This document shows, one piece after another, positions 5,752-5,860 of a DNA stretch of 5,860 nt. The stretch covers positions 1 to 5,860 of the forward strand of contig JADFOB010000102.1 of the NCBI GenBank assembly GCA_022563055.1, in the 5' to 3' direction. A model generated the notes under the pieces. That model was given only the letters and a program-made list of their open reading frames with translations. It ran no database searches and had not been told where the DNA came from. A program made the position numbers and the translations under genes. Within the stretch, counting starts at the first letter, position 1; every line of letters begins with the position of its first letter. This stretch comes from Planctomycetota bacterium. GTDB taxonomy: Bacteria; Planctomycetota; Phycisphaerae; UBA1845.

Positions 5752-5783
5752 AGCTGTCAGCTGTCAGCCATCAGCTGTCAGCC
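5752..5783. repeat. Tandem 7-bp repeat, four units plus partial
   Basis: Units: AGCTGTC (5752-5758), AGCTGTC (5759-5765), AGCCATC (5766-5772), AGCTGTC (5773-5779), then AGCC (5780-5783). Three units are identical and the third differs at two positions. Each exact unit plus the following AGC contains GCTG-T-CAGC, a near-perfect palindrome, and AGCTG (5759-5763) can pair with CAGCT (5772-5776). It begins 28 bases after the fliA stop codon. It may be a dispersed intergenic repeat of this genome or a structured 3' end; neither is shown by the window alone. Confidence 0.85.
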
Positions 5784-5810
5784 GGAATGGTGGGTGATGG
5801 CACGGACGCA

Positions 5811-5839
5811 TTGCCGGAGAATAGGTTACACTTTGTACT
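5811..5839 (+). promoter_or_regulatory. Weak promoter-like pair downstream of fliA
   Basis: TTGCCG (5811-5816) and TGTACT (5834-5839) are 17 bases apart, each with 4 of 6 sigma-70 matches. It would transcribe toward the unseen region to the right. An overlapping TACACT (5827-5832) is another -10-like hexamer without a partner at the right distance. Confidence 0.15.
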
Positions 5840-5860
5840 GGTTCGCAGACTCACCGGTTG

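Larger units (their letters stand above)
5724..5860. other. Region downstream of fliA, no supported gene
   Basis: This holds a heptamer repeat and a weak promoter-like pair. Two frames are open from ATG 5787 and ATG 5797 to the window edge, with only 24 and 21 codons visible and no good ribosome site, so no gene is called. No convincing intrinsic terminator with a T-run follows fliA. Confidence 0.4.

Noticed and set aside
5787..5860. Short open frames from ATG 5787 and ATG 5797 to the window edge
   Set aside because: Under 25 codons visible, no clear ribosome site and no recognisable sequence.

Overview
The window is a compact, entirely + strand flagellar export and regulation cluster: flhA, flhF, flhG, a small membrane-protein gene, then fliA (sigma-28/WhiG family). 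It is GC-rich (estimated by eye at about 60%). The gene order, the wording of the FlhG core and the FliA region-2 sequence suggest a planctomycete-type bacterium (Planctomycetes/Phycisphaerae). That is inference from remembered family resemblance, not a search; only a flagellated, GC-rich bacterium is firm.

Layout: 1-107 is an upstream gap with no convincing gene but a perfect 6-bp hairpin at 73-87. flhA (108-2186) encodes the inner-membrane export gate and overlaps flhF by 11 bp. flhF (2176-3483) encodes the SRP-type GTPase that places flagella. flhG (preferred start 3485) follows after one base and encodes the MinD-like ATPase partner of FlhF. A gap of about 180 bp (4349-4527) with several inverted repeats leads to a 100-residue two-helix membrane protein of unknown function (4528-4830). 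After 113 bp with a GC-rich hairpin comes fliA (4944-5723), chosen by a clear GGGAG ribosome site. The tail (5724-5860) has four tandem 7-bp units and a weak promoter-like pair, with no gene that can be called.

How they work together: FlhF and FlhG set flagellar position and number (GTPase plus its activating ATPase), FlhA accepts export substrates, and FliA transcribes late flagellar and chemotaxis genes. The small membrane protein sits between the placement module and the sigma factor and is the least explained gene. The overlaps and short gaps suggest one transcript with coupled translation for flhA-flhF-flhG, possibly extending to fliA.

The most interesting signals are alternative-start signatures inside flhF (promoter-like pair plus AAGGAG and in-frame GTG) and flhG (an 8-G tract forming a ribosome site before an in-frame ATG that would drop the FlhF-activating helix), the structured leader before the small membrane protein, and the heptamer repeat after fliA. 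No wholly new system is evident; this is mainly a recognisable flagellar locus with some unusual details.
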